Positions 26,969 through 34,823 of a stretch of DNA of 38,214 nt are shown piece by piece. Below the pieces are notes generated by a model that made no database searches, was not told where the DNA came from, and saw only the letters and a list, made by a program, of their open reading frames with translations. The translations under genes were made by a program, and so were the position numbers. This stretch comes from Haloimpatiens lingqiaonensis (GTDB lineage: Bacteria > Bacillota > Clostridia > Clostridiales > Clostridiaceae). The stretch covers positions 1 to 38,214 of the forward strand of contig NZ_CABDWS010000026.1 of assembly GCF_901447495.1 (NCBI RefSeq), in the 5' to 3' direction. Every line of letters starts with the position of its first letter. The stretch's first letter is position 1.

Positions 26969-27705
26969 ACACCACTACTCCTCTTTCTTGCTCTTGTCTT
27001 ACTTTTTTTCCCTAACTTTTCCCCATCTTTTTCATCTTCATAATACTCTTTATAATACCCGTAGCCATAATCATAACCTTTCCCCTTTGTTTCCTTGAAT
27101 TTGTTTAAAACCACGCCTAGTATTTTAGCATTTACCTTTACTAGTAATTCCTTTGACTTTAGGGCCATTACCTTTTCTGTCTCTCCAGAGGCAACCACTA
27201 AAATTACTCCATCAGCTAATGTAGAAAGTATCTGAGCATCAGTAAATGGTATCACTGGTGGACTATCTATTATAATCATTTGAAATTGCTGCGAAACTTC
27301 ATTTAAAAAATTCTTTAATTTATTAGAAGAAAGCATCTCTGATGGATTGGGAGGTATAGTTCCTGCAGTCATTATAAATAATTTATTTTTATAAATCTTA
27401 ACAGTCTGCTCAAAGCTGGCTTTTCCTAAAAGAAAATCCGTTATCCCTAGCCCATTGGATATATTAAACTTTTTATGCAAACTAGGTCTTCTTAAATCAC
27501 AATCCAATAAAAGTACTGGACTGTCTGTTTCCGCTATAGAAAGAGCCAAATTAGCTGCAGTGGTGGTTTTTCCCTCACCTGGTGTTGCACTGGTTACTAG
27601 CAACATTTTTATTTTTTCATCGAAAGATGTATATTGTATATTGGTTCTTAATGTTCTAAAAGCCTCCGCTTGTATGGATTTAGGATTCTTCTCCATTATG
27701 AGCAA
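26965..27705 (-). CDS. CpsD/YwqD-type tyrosine autokinase (BY-kinase), copy 2
   Basis: A 246-residue BY-kinase with Walker A (SATPGEGKTT), A' (VLLLDCDLRRPS) and B (MIIIDSPPV). The tail has a rich Tyr cluster (GYDYGYGYYKEYYEDE) followed by a basic end (KKSKTRARKRSSG) not present in copy 1. The frame begins with ATG at 27723, but GGGGAG lies 6 bases before TTG at 27705, giving MLIMEKNPKSIQ, parallel to copy 1. Second gene of the main polysaccharide operon, 126 bases after its cpsC activator. Confidence 0.93.
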   Translation of the reverse strand: MLIMEKNPKSIQAEAFRTLRTNIQYTSFDEKIKMLLVTSATPGEGKTTTAANLALSIAETDSPVLLLDCDLRRPSLHKKFNISNGLGITDFLLGKASFEQTVKIYKNKLFIMTAGTIPPNPSEMLSSNKLKNFLNEVSQQFQMIIIDSPPVIPFTDAQILSTLADGVILVVASGETEKVMALKSKELLVKVNAKILGVVLNKFKETKGKGYDYGYGYYKEYYEDEKDGEKLGKKSKTRARKRSSGV

Positions 27706-27831
27706 TTTAAACTCCCCTTCCATATATTTATATTACCAATAAAATTAATTTAAATTTTTATTGCACCTAATAGCATTTTTGTTTCACTTAGTCATTGAAT
27801 TTTATCTCATTTAATCATTCCATTCTTGCCA

Positions 27832-28509
27832 TTAGTATTTTTGTATTACCCCCATAATAGTCATGTCCAAAACTATTGCTACATCGTTATCAGTTTTAAT
27901 GGTGCTATCCAAATATTCTAAAAGTAAAGTAATCCCTATAGACACCATAAGTCCCAAAAAAAATCCTATAGCCATATTTAATTTCTTATTAGGCTTTACA
28001 GGGTTATTTGAAGCTCGGGCCTTGTCTAAAACTTTAACCTCTCCACCGTGCATGGAATCGCTGGATTTTTTTATAAATTCCTCTGTATATATGTCTGCTA
28101 TGATTTTAGCCTTGTTAGGATCTTGACTTTCCGCCACTATGTCCATTATTTGAGTATCTACCTGGGGCATTACCTTTACACTGCTTTTTAACTGTTCTGT
28201 TGTCATATCTAAATTTCCATTTTTAACGGTCTCCTGTGCCACAGATTGAAGTTTTGCAATTTCCGCATAGGTTTTCATAAGCTTTTGGTACATCATAACC
28301 TCATCGTATTTATAATTTGTACCTGTTTCCCCCATATTACCTTTTCCTATAACCACACTTACCTTTGACTGATAAACTGGTGTCAACAAAAAAAAACTTA
28401 CAACTCCTGCAATTATAGTGGCCAAAAGAGTTGTTCCAATTATTAATTTTCTTCTTTTTCTTAGGATCCACAATACTTCTCTTAGACCTAACGTTATATC
28501 TTTTGTCAT
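27832..28509 (-). CDS. CpsC/YwqC-type chain-length determinant and kinase activator (Wzz family), copy 2
   Basis: A 225-residue membrane protein with a Wzz domain, membrane segments near residues 24-44 and 176-197, the Pro-containing ASNNPVKPNKK stretch before the second segment, and a cytoplasmic end (DMTIMGVIQKY) for the kinase. It is closely similar to copy 1 over the whole length. GGAGG lies 6 bases before the ATG. It is the first gene of the operon that runs to 17762. Upstream lies a family 1 repeat, so the promoter is in or beyond that element. Confidence 0.92.
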   Translation of the reverse strand: MTKDITLGLREVLWILRKRRKLIIGTTLLATIIAGVVSFFLLTPVYQSKVSVVIGKGNMGETGTNYKYDEVMMYQKLMKTYAEIAKLQSVAQETVKNGNLDMTTEQLKSSVKVMPQVDTQIMDIVAESQDPNKAKIIADIYTEEFIKKSSDSMHGGEVKVLDKARASNNPVKPNKKLNMAIGFFLGLMVSIGITLLLEYLDSTIKTDNDVAIVLDMTIMGVIQKY

Positions 28510-28567
28510 TTTAATCCTCCGTTCATTTTAGTTTTTGATTTTCCTAGTTTTTTAATATAGAAATTAT

Positions 28568-28700
28568 AAACAGAGCTCTTAGCTTCAGATAGAGTTTTTA
28601 CTCCATCTGAAGGTTAGAGATCGTTATCCAGGTACGTAGCTGCCGTTATCTCCCACTTTGTTAGAAGTGGGAGTGTTACGGCAGGTAGTCATCGGATAAA
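28568..28700 (+). repeat. Family 1 REP-like two-hairpin element, copy 2
   Basis: Same length and borders as copy 1 (AAACAGAG to GGATAAA). GTAG precedes CTGCCGT; the inner stem CTCCCACTT / AAGTGGGAG is perfect here, while hairpin I has one mismatch (ATAGA against TCCAT). It lies 58 bases upstream of the start of the polysaccharide operon, in the opposite orientation to that operon. Confidence 0.9.
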
Positions 28701-28772
28701 TGTCCATGAAGCTTTTTTTATATAATATTGTTTCTTTTTAATAAATATTCCAATATTTTTTATACATTAATG

Positions 28773-28806
28773 CAAAAAAAATAGCACCCTTTGGGTGATA
28801 TTTTTT
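28773..28806 (-). terminator. Terminator hairpin in the gap before cpsC copy 2
   Basis: On the minus strand, ATCACCC AAA GGGTGCTA followed by T8. It closes a decayed PAS fragment, and would also block transcription from the LCP gene region entering the polysaccharide operon. Confidence 0.75.
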
Positions 28807-28975
28807 TCAGCATTAAAATTCTCTATAAGAACCAAATCATTAAACGTATAATTTATATACTTAAAAATATTAGAATTTAGCATTTCTTCTGTATATCCTA
28901 GCATTTCAAAACAATTAAGAGTAACTTCTGTTATTATCCCAAAATTATTTACTACAATTATAAGTTCACGTGATA
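28807..28975 (-). pseudogene. PAS-domain fragment
   Basis: About 55 codons reading LIIVVNNFGIITEVTLNCFE and MLGYTEEMLNSN, typical of a PAS sensor domain. No kinase or GGDEF part follows: the frame runs into the terminator hairpin. Its apparent N-terminus (MPNNACSSLLKS) is the antisense of an unrelated HTH gene fragment, so the open frame of 83 codons is a chance fusion. Confidence 0.6.
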
Positions 28976-28981
28976 TAATAT

Positions 28982-29053
28982 AAGATTTTAGTAAGCTAGA
29001 GCAGGCATTGTTGGGCAATACTTCTTATGAGTATGATGAGACTTTGAAGTAAA
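28982..29053 (+). pseudogene. C-terminal fragment of the HTH_36 gene (second copy at 35275-35345)
   Basis: Reads DFSKLEQALLGNTSYEYDETLK and stops, matching the last 22 residues of the gene at 34824-35345 (DFSKLEQALLGNASYEYDDILK), about 88% identical in DNA. As at the intact gene, TTGAATTATTGGTAAAA follows downstream (29059). It is a break-point relic of a duplication. Confidence 0.85.
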
Positions 29054-29123
29054 TTGCATAGTAAATTGAATTATTGGTAAAATCTGCAGTAGAGAAATCT
29101 GCACCCTGGGATGCTGCACTACT

Positions 29124-29179
29124 TAAAAGGGTCTATGTCATCAGCATATATTTTTATACTAATTACATAGACCCTTTTT
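29124..29179. terminator. Bidirectional terminator after LCP copy 2
   Basis: AAAAGGGTCTATGT pairs with ACATAGACCCTTTTT, with runs of A and T on both sides. It lies past the stop of the LCP gene read on the minus strand. Confidence 0.85.
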
Positions 29180-29230
29180 ATAGTAATCTTCTTTACATGG
29201 TATTTTATTAGTTATTAATTCCATAAAAGG

Positions 29231-30190
29231 TTATTGAAAAATGAAATCTCTTATAACTCTTTTTGTGGCTGGTATGTCTGTAACTAGATACCATATACCA
29301 TTTATCATCTTGCCCTCTGAATGCTCTTCAAAAGGGAATCTTTTTTGTTCCACATAAGTTATATTAGAAGTTATTACTTCAGTAGCTAACTTCATTATTT
29401 CTCCTGTACTCATACTAGTTTGAACCTTTGATGCCATTTCTGGAATTATCCCTAATAAATCTTTTTTGTTCATCTTTAAAGACTTATTTATTATGGCATT
29501 AAGCACTGTTCTCTGTCTTTCAGTTCTTCTATAGTCCCCTCCACTAGTATACCTTATTCTACAATATGCCACAGCTTGAGCCCCGGATAGAGTTTGCTTG
29601 CCTGGGCTTTGTATTTTTTCTACAGGTTTTTTATTTATTCTTTCTACCTCTTTAGAATAACTATTTATAAACTTCACTTCATCACTTTCTACGTTTATTT
29701 CTACTCCGCCTAAGTCATCAATAATGCTTGCTAATTCAAAAAAATCCACAGTTGCAAAATCCTTTATATTAAGATCAAAGTTTTTATTTAAAGTCTTTAT
29801 AGCAAGTGCAGGTCCTCCATAGGCATAAGCGTGATTAAGTTTAGTTTTGCCGTGTCCCTCTATGTCCACATATGTATCCCTCATTATGGAAGAAACTTTT
29901 ATCTTATTATTTTTTCCATCTAAAGTAACAATCATTATGGAATCCGAGCGGCCTGTACCACCTTCTTCTCTAGTATCTATACCGAAAAATGCTATATTTG
30001 TAATGCCCTTAAGCTTAGATTTTCTATCTGCCTCTTCATTTACAGATAGCTGCACTGGATCCTTTACCAAATCAACCTTTTTAACATTCTTTATTCTTGA
30101 ATAAATATATCCAAAAACTCCACCCAAAAATAGCAGAGACACCAAAATTATTGTAGATATTATTTTAAATGCCTTACTTTTCTTTTTCAC
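29231..30190 (-). CDS. LytR-CpsA-Psr (LCP) family glycopolymer transferase, copy 2
   Basis: A protein of about 319 residues: basic start (MKKKSKAFK), membrane segment (about 10-30), LCP domain with IAFFGIDTREEGGTGRSDSI, SIMRDTYVDI, KLNHAYAYGG and YCRIRYTSGGDYRRTERQR. All the residues expected to hold the lipid phosphates are kept. GAGGAG lies 8 bases before GTG at 30190; a longer frame to 30214 would swallow that ribosome site. Given its place beside the polysaccharide operon it is a good candidate for attaching that polymer to the wall. Copy 1 is at 15131. Confidence 0.92.
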   Translation of the reverse strand: MKKKSKAFKIISTIILVSLLFLGGVFGYIYSRIKNVKKVDLVKDPVQLSVNEEADRKSKLKGITNIAFFGIDTREEGGTGRSDSIMIVTLDGKNNKIKVSSIMRDTYVDIEGHGKTKLNHAYAYGGPALAIKTLNKNFDLNIKDFATVDFFELASIIDDLGGVEINVESDEVKFINSYSKEVERINKKPVEKIQSPGKQTLSGAQAVAYCRIRYTSGGDYRRTERQRTVLNAIINKSLKMNKKDLLGIIPEMASKVQTSMSTGEIMKLATEVITSNITYVEQKRFPFEEHSEGKMINGIWYLVTDIPATKRVIRDFIFQ

Positions 30191-30285
30191 ATGTCCATCT
30201 CCTCTCATTGACACTTTCTACTATTCATATTCGTCCAATATTAATTTTTCTTTTAAATTTATTTGAAGTTTTTTTAAAATGCAGT

Positions 30286-30375
30286 AGAGTAAGTCAGAGG
30301 ACCTTCGCCTCTTTCTCCTCATCAAACCGTGCATGCGGTTTTACCGCACACGGCTTTCCGATATTCTTCTTTCCA
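30286..30375 (-). mobile_element. 3' tip of a group II intron (domains V and VI only)
   Basis: On the minus strand AAGCCGTGTGCGGT, loop AAAA, then ACCGCATGCACGGTTT form domain V with the catalytic AGC/bulge pattern (30357-30323). GAGGAGAAAGAGG, CGAAGGT and CCTCTGACTTAC then form domain VI with the branch-point A (30322-30288). No reverse transcriptase gene or 5' intron domains precede it; only about 50 bases upstream look intron-like. A truncated insertion, as left by incomplete reverse transcription or deletion. Confidence 0.8.
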
Positions 30376-30611
30376 AGTCATTCAGTTTTAGTAAGATATT
30401 TGTCCATTTAATCCACTTAATAATTGTTGATTTTCTTTTCTTTATACAGTAACTCTTTAAAACTGTCTAAAATCTTATCCACAAAATTACCCAGTATAAC
30501 TATTATCATTTAACATTAAATTTACTTTAACACAATTAAGAAAATAATTAAATATTTTTTACAATATTTACACTAATATAAAAAGCAGTTATAATTGTTA
30601 ATCCTTAATAT
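30376..30611. other. Gap between the intron tip and a family 2 element
   Basis: AT-rich, no gene, no reverse transcriptase remains that I can read in any frame. Confidence 0.5.
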
Positions 30612-30742
30612 AAAAAACACATAGATTAAAGTTTAATTTACTTTATCCATGTGTTTTTGTTTTTTATTGAATTATTGGTAAAAATTCCCCAGGGGTGCTG
30701 ACAAAAAAATGCTGTAGCGGAGCAGAAGACTTTTTTTGTTTG
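30612..30742 (-). repeat. Family 2 3'-UTR/terminator element, copy A
   Basis: Read on the minus strand: TTAGCAAACAAAAAAAGTCT, a C-rich block CTTCTGCTCCGCTAC, T7, a CCCCTGGGG dyad, TTTTTACCAATAATTCAATA, then the hairpin ACACATGGATAAAGT / ACTTTAATCTATGTGT and U6. It starts 7 bases past the stop of the coiled-coil gene at 30750, so it would be that gene's 3' UTR and terminator. Confidence 0.85.
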
Positions 30743-30749
30743 CTAACAA

Positions 30750-31010
30750 TTATTTTACTGCTTTTAATTTTGATATATCATTCCAATTTTTGGATGTAAT
30801 TATTTCAATTGCATTTAAATCTTCCCTTATCCCTTTTACTTCTCCTTCAACCTTTGAGATAGCAAAATTAACCTTATCTATTTCTGCTTTATGAATTTGA
30901 CTAGAGTGTTCTAAAGCTCTTAATATTTGAGTATGTTCATCAAGCTTTTTTGTATGTTCATCAAGTTTTTTATTAATTGCATTTAATAACTCTAATATTT
31001 GATTTTCCAT
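30750..31010 (-). CDS. Small coiled-coil protein, copy 1
   Basis: An 86-residue charged protein without signal or membrane segment. Heptad repeats (KKLDEHTKKLDEHTQILRAL) predict one long coiled coil. Both ends are conserved with the protein at 37524-37784: MENQILELLN at the start and KNWNDISKLKAVK at the end, with a diverged middle. GGTGGTG precedes the ATG. It lies 83 bases after an Rpn-family fragment on the same strand and before family 2 copy A. Function unknown; the pairing with an Rpn gene suggests a partner or regulator. Confidence 0.7.
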   Translation of the reverse strand: MENQILELLNAINKKLDEHTKKLDEHTQILRALEHSSQIHKAEIDKVNFAISKVEGEVKGIREDLNAIEIITSKNWNDISKLKAVK

Positions 31011-31093
31011 TTTTTCACCACCATAAGATTTTATATTTACATTTTAACATTTGCATTTATCCTGTGCAAGTACAAAATGCTGTAGTCACTGCA

Positions 31094-31491
31094 CTAAAAG
31101 TACTTCTCTACATCTTCAATTTTTTCTATTTCAAAAATATCTGTAGCTATTATGTCTATAGTTTCCTCAGGTAGTTTCTTTATTTTTTCTTTATATTCAT
31201 TAGGTACAGATTTAAATTTTTTAATAAGAAGTTTTATAAGAATATCACTCTTTCCATCTGCTTTGCCTTCTTTTATTCCTTCTTTTATTCCTTCTTTTAT
31301 CCCCTCTTGTATGGCTTCATCTCTTATCATCTTACCTATTTCTGTCATGCTAAAGACCTCCTTAAATTTTCTTTTAGATACTTCATCTCCGAATTTATCA
31401 AATAACGCATATAACAGTGTTATACATTGCGTCTTTTCATTACTTTCTGGTATTGTATCTGCTAATTCTATATTTTTTTATTATAATCCAT
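31094..31491 (-). pseudogene. Rpn-family (PD-(D/E)XK recombination-promoting nuclease/transposase) C-terminal part, nuclease domain missing
   Basis: The readable C-terminal part contains ESNEKTQCITLLYALFDKFG and VFSMTEIGKMIRDEA, the repeated EGIKEGIKEGIKEG, and a helical tail ending in VEKYF. These are typical of Rpn/PDDEXK transposase-like proteins, normally about 280-310 residues. The N-terminal nuclease domain is gone. At 31491 an ATG with a strong GAGGAG site opens MDYNKKI and stops; adding one base to its A7 tract would join it to NIELADTIPES. An in-frame ATG at 31348 after AAGGAGG could still yield an 84-residue peptide. Confidence 0.68.
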
Positions 31492-31526
31492 TTATATCTC
31501 CTCTTTCTAGTTATTTGTCATTACTT

Positions 31527-31663
31527 ATTATTTCCAACTAGAAAAAGTTTATACAAACATTTGTTCATTATTTTTAAATTAATGTTATTAACCTAATTTT
31601 TGATAACCAGATACCAAGTGTCCTACAGATTAGTAAGTACTTTTTTAAGTAATATCAGAAGCA
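31527..31663 (-). repeat. Duplicated upstream flank, copy 1 (second copy 37869-38009)
   Basis: About 140 bases, roughly 88% identical to 37869-38009, from CTTATTATTTCCAACTAG to the border of a family 2 element. Each copy lies just upstream of the 5' end of a minus-strand unit (Rpn fragment or coiled-coil gene), so it probably carries the promoter of an ancestral Rpn-coiled-coil cassette. Confidence 0.8.
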
Positions 31664-31800
31664 TAAAAAAACATAGATTAAAGTTTAATTTACTTTATCT
31701 ATGTTTTTGTTTTTTATTGAATTACTGGTAAAAATTACACTTAAGGGATACTTACAAAAAAAGGATGTAGCGGAGCGGAAGACTTTTTTTTGTTTGCTAA
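31664..31800 (-). repeat. Family 2 3'-UTR/terminator element, copy B
   Basis: Complete: TTAGCAAACAAAAAAAAGTC, CTTCCGCTCCGCTACATCC, TTTTTACCAGTAATTCAATA, and hairpin ACATAGATAAAGT / ACTTTAATCTATGT with a U7 tract on the minus strand. It abuts the broken end of a comM fragment at 31801. Confidence 0.88.
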
Positions 31801-31801
31801 T

Positions 31802-31915
31802 CCTACAATAGAAACAACTGGTTTACCGTAAATAGTGTCCGTTTCTATTTTAACTGTATATGCATCTATTCCACTTATGGCAAAACTATTTACAACTGAA
31901 GCCAAAATATTTCAT
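31802..31915 (-). pseudogene. comM 5' fragment (about 38 codons), frameshifted
   Basis: Matches the start of the gene at 35416-36534 ([20 protein letters not shown], then DTIYGKPVVSIVG). One extra base right after the second codon (ATGAAATATTTTGG against ATGAAATCTTTGG) breaks the frame, and the gene is cut at 31802 where family 2 copy B begins. It is part of the 839-bp duplication with RAYT copy 1. Confidence 0.88.
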
Positions 31916-31961
31916 CTCCTTTTCTTTAAATTAAACTATCATCAATTTCATAATGCATTTA

Positions 31962-32528
31962 TCATGCATCAATTTTAACTTTTATACCACTTTCCACAAA
32001 GTTCTTATATAACGCTCTTTTACCTGCATCCTTGAAATAACAAAGAATCTTGTCTGAGCATATAATTTTTTCTTTCCTTTCACCTATATACATGCTATAG
32101 CTGCTCCACTGATACTCCTCTGGTTTTTCAACCATATTAGCTTTCACTGGATTCAAGTGAATATATCTGCTAGCCTCAAGCATCTGGGCATCTGTTTCTA
32201 TAAACTGTGGATGATATCTATCTTGGAATAAGTGGCCTATGTAATTATATTTTTTATTAAAATATTTTGCATACATAGCGTTTACTCTCCCTATAAATTT
32301 ACCTGGTGGTTTATCCTTCGTTTCTATTAATATGTGCACATGGTTATCCATCAAACAATAGCAAATTATATTGTATTCATCGTATTTAAAGTGGTCCAAC
32401 GCTTCTTCTATCAATATTAAATAGTATTGAAAATCCTCTCCATCTCTAAATATATCATTTCTATGGTTGCCTCTTGCAGTTATATGACAGCTGCTTCCGG
32501 GAAACCAAGGTACTTTTAGTGTAGGCAA
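31962..32528 (-). CDS. REP-associated tyrosine transposase (RAYT, Y1/IS200-like HUH), copy 1
   Basis: A 188-residue single-strand transposase. HUH motif in CYCLMDNHVHILIE; catalytic Tyr in SRYIHLNPVKANMV; the N-terminal ITARGNHRNDIF and QDRYHPQFIE are typical of the RAYT family rather than IS200 TnpA. RAYTs cut and move short hairpin REP sequences and are usually single-copy domesticated genes. Here there are two copies, and family 1 hairpins lie near. AAGGAGGG stands 8 bases before TTG at 32528 (MPTLKVPWFPG); the frame to 32552 would include that site. No IS ends or target duplications surround the gene. Confidence 0.92.
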   Translation of the reverse strand: MPTLKVPWFPGSSCHITARGNHRNDIFRDGEDFQYYLILIEEALDHFKYDEYNIICYCLMDNHVHILIETKDKPPGKFIGRVNAMYAKYFNKKYNYIGHLFQDRYHPQFIETDAQMLEASRYIHLNPVKANMVEKPEEYQWSSYSMYIGERKEKIICSDKILCYFKDAGKRALYKNFVESGIKVKIDA

Positions 32529-32639
32529 AACAGCACCCTCCTTTTTTATCACTATTCTTGATTATGACCATTTCTATAAATTTTACACATTAATTTGCTT
32601 TATTTTTTATGAAAATTTAAATGAAGGAAAATTAGCATA

Positions 32640-32778
32640 AAAAAATACATAGATTAAAGTTTAGTTTACTTTATCTATGCATTTTTGTTTTTTATTGAAT
32701 TATTGGTAAAAATTACACCTCAGGGGTGCTGCCAGAAAAAGGATGGAGTGAAACGGAAGACTTTTTTTGTTTGCTAAA
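32640..32778 (-). repeat. Family 2 3'-UTR/terminator element, copy C
   Basis: Complete element; hairpin ATGCATAGATAAAGT / ACTTTAATCTATGTAT has changed bases (C to T at one arm) against copies A and D. The C-rich block is diverged (CTTCCGTTTCACTCCATCC). It follows galE by about 210 bases on the minus strand and may serve as its distant terminator. Confidence 0.85.
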
Positions 32779-32964
32779 AACTGCACTCCTGGCAGGTTGT
32801 GCGAAAATCAAATTTGCTTGCAAGTTTTTAGTTTGGCATTTTATTTTTAATAAAAAAATCAAAAATATGCCTTTAAAATAGTTTTAAAAAGCCTTATTTT
32901 ATTGATTTAATATAAAACATAAGTTATTTTTGAAAGCTAATTATCAAAATATTGCATTAAAAAT

Positions 32965-32988
32965 AATTTACGCACAATCTGCTGGGGT
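32965..32988 (+). repeat. Left arm of a perfect 24-bp inverted repeat (right arm 38088-38111)
   Basis: Begins AATTTACGCACAATC and ends one base before the galE stop codon; its exact reverse complement is at 38088-38111. A related direct-orientation segment (CCTGGCAGGTTGTGCG) is at 32789-32804. The arms enclose 5.1 kb. Confidence 0.9.
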
Positions 32989-32989
32989 A

Positions 32990-33955
32990 CTATTTTTTGT
33001 GCCAGCGCCAGGCGTCGGCTATAATTTTCTCCAGTGAATCGAACTGTGGGTTCCAGCCTAGGACGCTTTTTGCCTTTTGGGAAGAAGCTATTAGGACGGC
33101 TGGGTCTCCGGATCTTCTTTCTTTTACTTCTGCTGGGATTTGGTGTGAGGTTACCTTTCTAGCAGTTTCGATAACTTCTTTTACTGAGTAGCCGTTGCCG
33201 TTACCTAGATTGAAAATATTACTAGAGTTTCCCTTTCTCAAATACTCTAGGGCTAGGTAATGGGCTGAAGCTAGGTCCATTACGTGAATGTAGTCTCTTA
33301 CGCAAGTGCCGTCCTCTGTTGGGTAGTCATTGCCAAACATATAGATCTTGTGGCGTTTGCCTAGAGGTACCTGTAAAATCAATGGAATTAGGTGAGTTTC
33401 CGGGTTGTGATTTTCACCAATTGTTCCGCTTTCATGGGCACCGGCAGCATTAAAATATCTTAGGGAAACATATTTGGTGCCGTAAGCATTATCAAACCAC
33501 TTCATCATTTTTTCCATGGCAAGTTTTGTTTCACCGTATGTATTTGTAGGGGTTGTTTCATCTTCCTCTAAGATAGGAATGCTCTTTGGCTCGCCATAGG
33601 TGGCAGCGGTGGATGAAAACACAATTTTATTCACATTGTTTTCTTGCATTACATGAAGAAGAGAAAGCATGCCATAAACATTATTATGATAATATTCATA
33701 AGGCTTTTCCATGCTCTCTCCTACTAATGAGTTAGCTGCAAAATGAATTACTGCCTCTATTTTATGAGCCTTAAATACCTTGTCCAAAGCTTCTTTATCC
33801 CTAATATCGATATTGTAGAAATTTTCCACATTTACTGATTCCCTATGCCCACTTTGTAAATTGTCTACAACGATAACCTCTTCCTTCTGTTCTTGAAAAT
33901 ATTTCACGGTATGAGAACCTATGTAGCCTGCTCCTCCGGTTATTAGTATTGACAT
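32990..33955 (-). CDS. galE: UDP-glucose 4-epimerase
   Basis: A 321-residue extended SDR enzyme that interconverts UDP-glucose and UDP-galactose (or the GlcNAc pair). Motifs: LITGGAGYIGSHTVKYF for NAD, HFAANSLVGESMEKP, FSSTAATYGEP, catalytic YGETK, and RYFNAAGAHESG, all GalE-typical. GGGAGG lies 8 bases before the ATG at 33955; the extra 27 codons in the longest frame do not look like GalE. Its base composition is clearly richer in G+C than its neighbours, which may point to separate origin or stronger expression. It could feed the polysaccharide operon, whose own epimerase is broken. Confidence 0.93.
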   Translation of the reverse strand: MSILITGGAGYIGSHTVKYFQEQKEEVIVVDNLQSGHRESVNVENFYNIDIRDKEALDKVFKAHKIEAVIHFAANSLVGESMEKPYEYYHNNVYGMLSLLHVMQENNVNKIVFSSTAATYGEPKSIPILEEDETTPTNTYGETKLAMEKMMKWFDNAYGTKYVSLRYFNAAGAHESGTIGENHNPETHLIPLILQVPLGKRHKIYMFGNDYPTEDGTCVRDYIHVMDLASAHYLALEYLRKGNSSNIFNLGNGNGYSVKEVIETARKVTSHQIPAEVKERRSGDPAVLIASSQKAKSVLGWNPQFDSLEKIIADAWRWHKK

Positions 33956-34639
33956 GATTTTGCCCTCCCTATAATTAAAATGTTTGGATGTACAGTGTAA
34001 TTGGTGCAATTTAGCTCTTGCTTTTGAAATGCCCACATAGTATGAAGCACCCTCACTAGTACACTCAATTTATTTACATCTTTATTGAATGAATTGATTT
34101 TTACTGGTTAAATTCCATAATTTTCACCGCTGGGGTGCTAGTATACATTTTACCTTAATTGTACATTAATGCATTTTTATTTACAAGATAACTTATATAT
34201 TGAATTAAAAAATGCACTACTGGGGTGGTAATCAGTCTTTGTCGCATCTAATACGACATGCCCCGTCTTCTACAATGCGACATCTGCGTTCACCATAATA
34301 AATATAAGAGAATAAATAAAAAATAAAATATATTTATACTAGTTTTTGCTCAATAATTTTAATAGATATTTTTAAGTAATTGGCTACTAAAATGAACTGC
34401 CATTAATGAAATCAAAGTTAGCAATTCATCTAGAAGATAAAAATATAAGGGTTTCTATTGTACTTTCATGCAACAAGTAAATTGTTTAACTCTACTTTTA
34501 TATGGCAACGCAGAGAGTTTTCTTTCACTAAAGATAAAAAACTTAAAAATTTAAGTGGAATTTTATTTTAAAGTGCATATCTAGTTATTAGAAGGACAAG
34601 CCACGAACTTATATTATACCCAGCTTTTACGTCCCTAGG
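33956..34639. other. Long intergenic gap between galE and the iteron-like repeats
   Basis: No gene. Two degenerate pieces of the family 2 middle part (CTGGGGTGCT near 34130 and CTGGGGTGGT near 34220) are visible. An inverted repeat TGTCGCAT (34240-34247) / ATGCGACA (34275-34282) encloses a GC-rich segment of unknown role. The rest is plain AT-rich DNA. Confidence 0.5.
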
Positions 34640-34765
34640 GTGTAACCCATGTTATGAAACATTTAAAACTATCATGTGAATATTTTACATATGGGTCGAT
34701 GTCAGTGTAACCCATGTTATGAAACATTTAAAACCCTAAAAAGTATAACCTATGTCATGGGGCAT
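34640..34765 (+). promoter_or_regulatory. Iteron- or operator-like direct repeats upstream of the HTH_36 gene
   Basis: Two identical 30-base repeats at 34640-34669 and 34705-34734 start GTGTAACCCATGTTATGAAA; each contains the dyad ATGTT-ATGA-AACAT. A third, degenerate copy (AGTATAACCTATGTCATGGG) starts at 34742. They end about 60 bases before the start codon, so they could bind the encoded protein for autoregulation or replication. Confidence 0.7.
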
Positions 34766-34823
34766 GCCGCTTAAGCTTTTACTTTTAACTTAAAGTTTAA
34801 TAAAATAACTGGAGGTAATTACT

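Larger units (their letters stand above)
31802..32640 (-). repeat. 839-bp duplication (comM start plus RAYT), copy 1; copy 2 at 36422-37260
   Basis: Both copies are 839 bp long, with over 90% identity by eye. Copy 1 is bounded exactly by family 2 element B on the left and element C on the right. Copy 2 continues into a longer comM on the left and into a family 1 repeat on the right. Confidence 0.9.
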
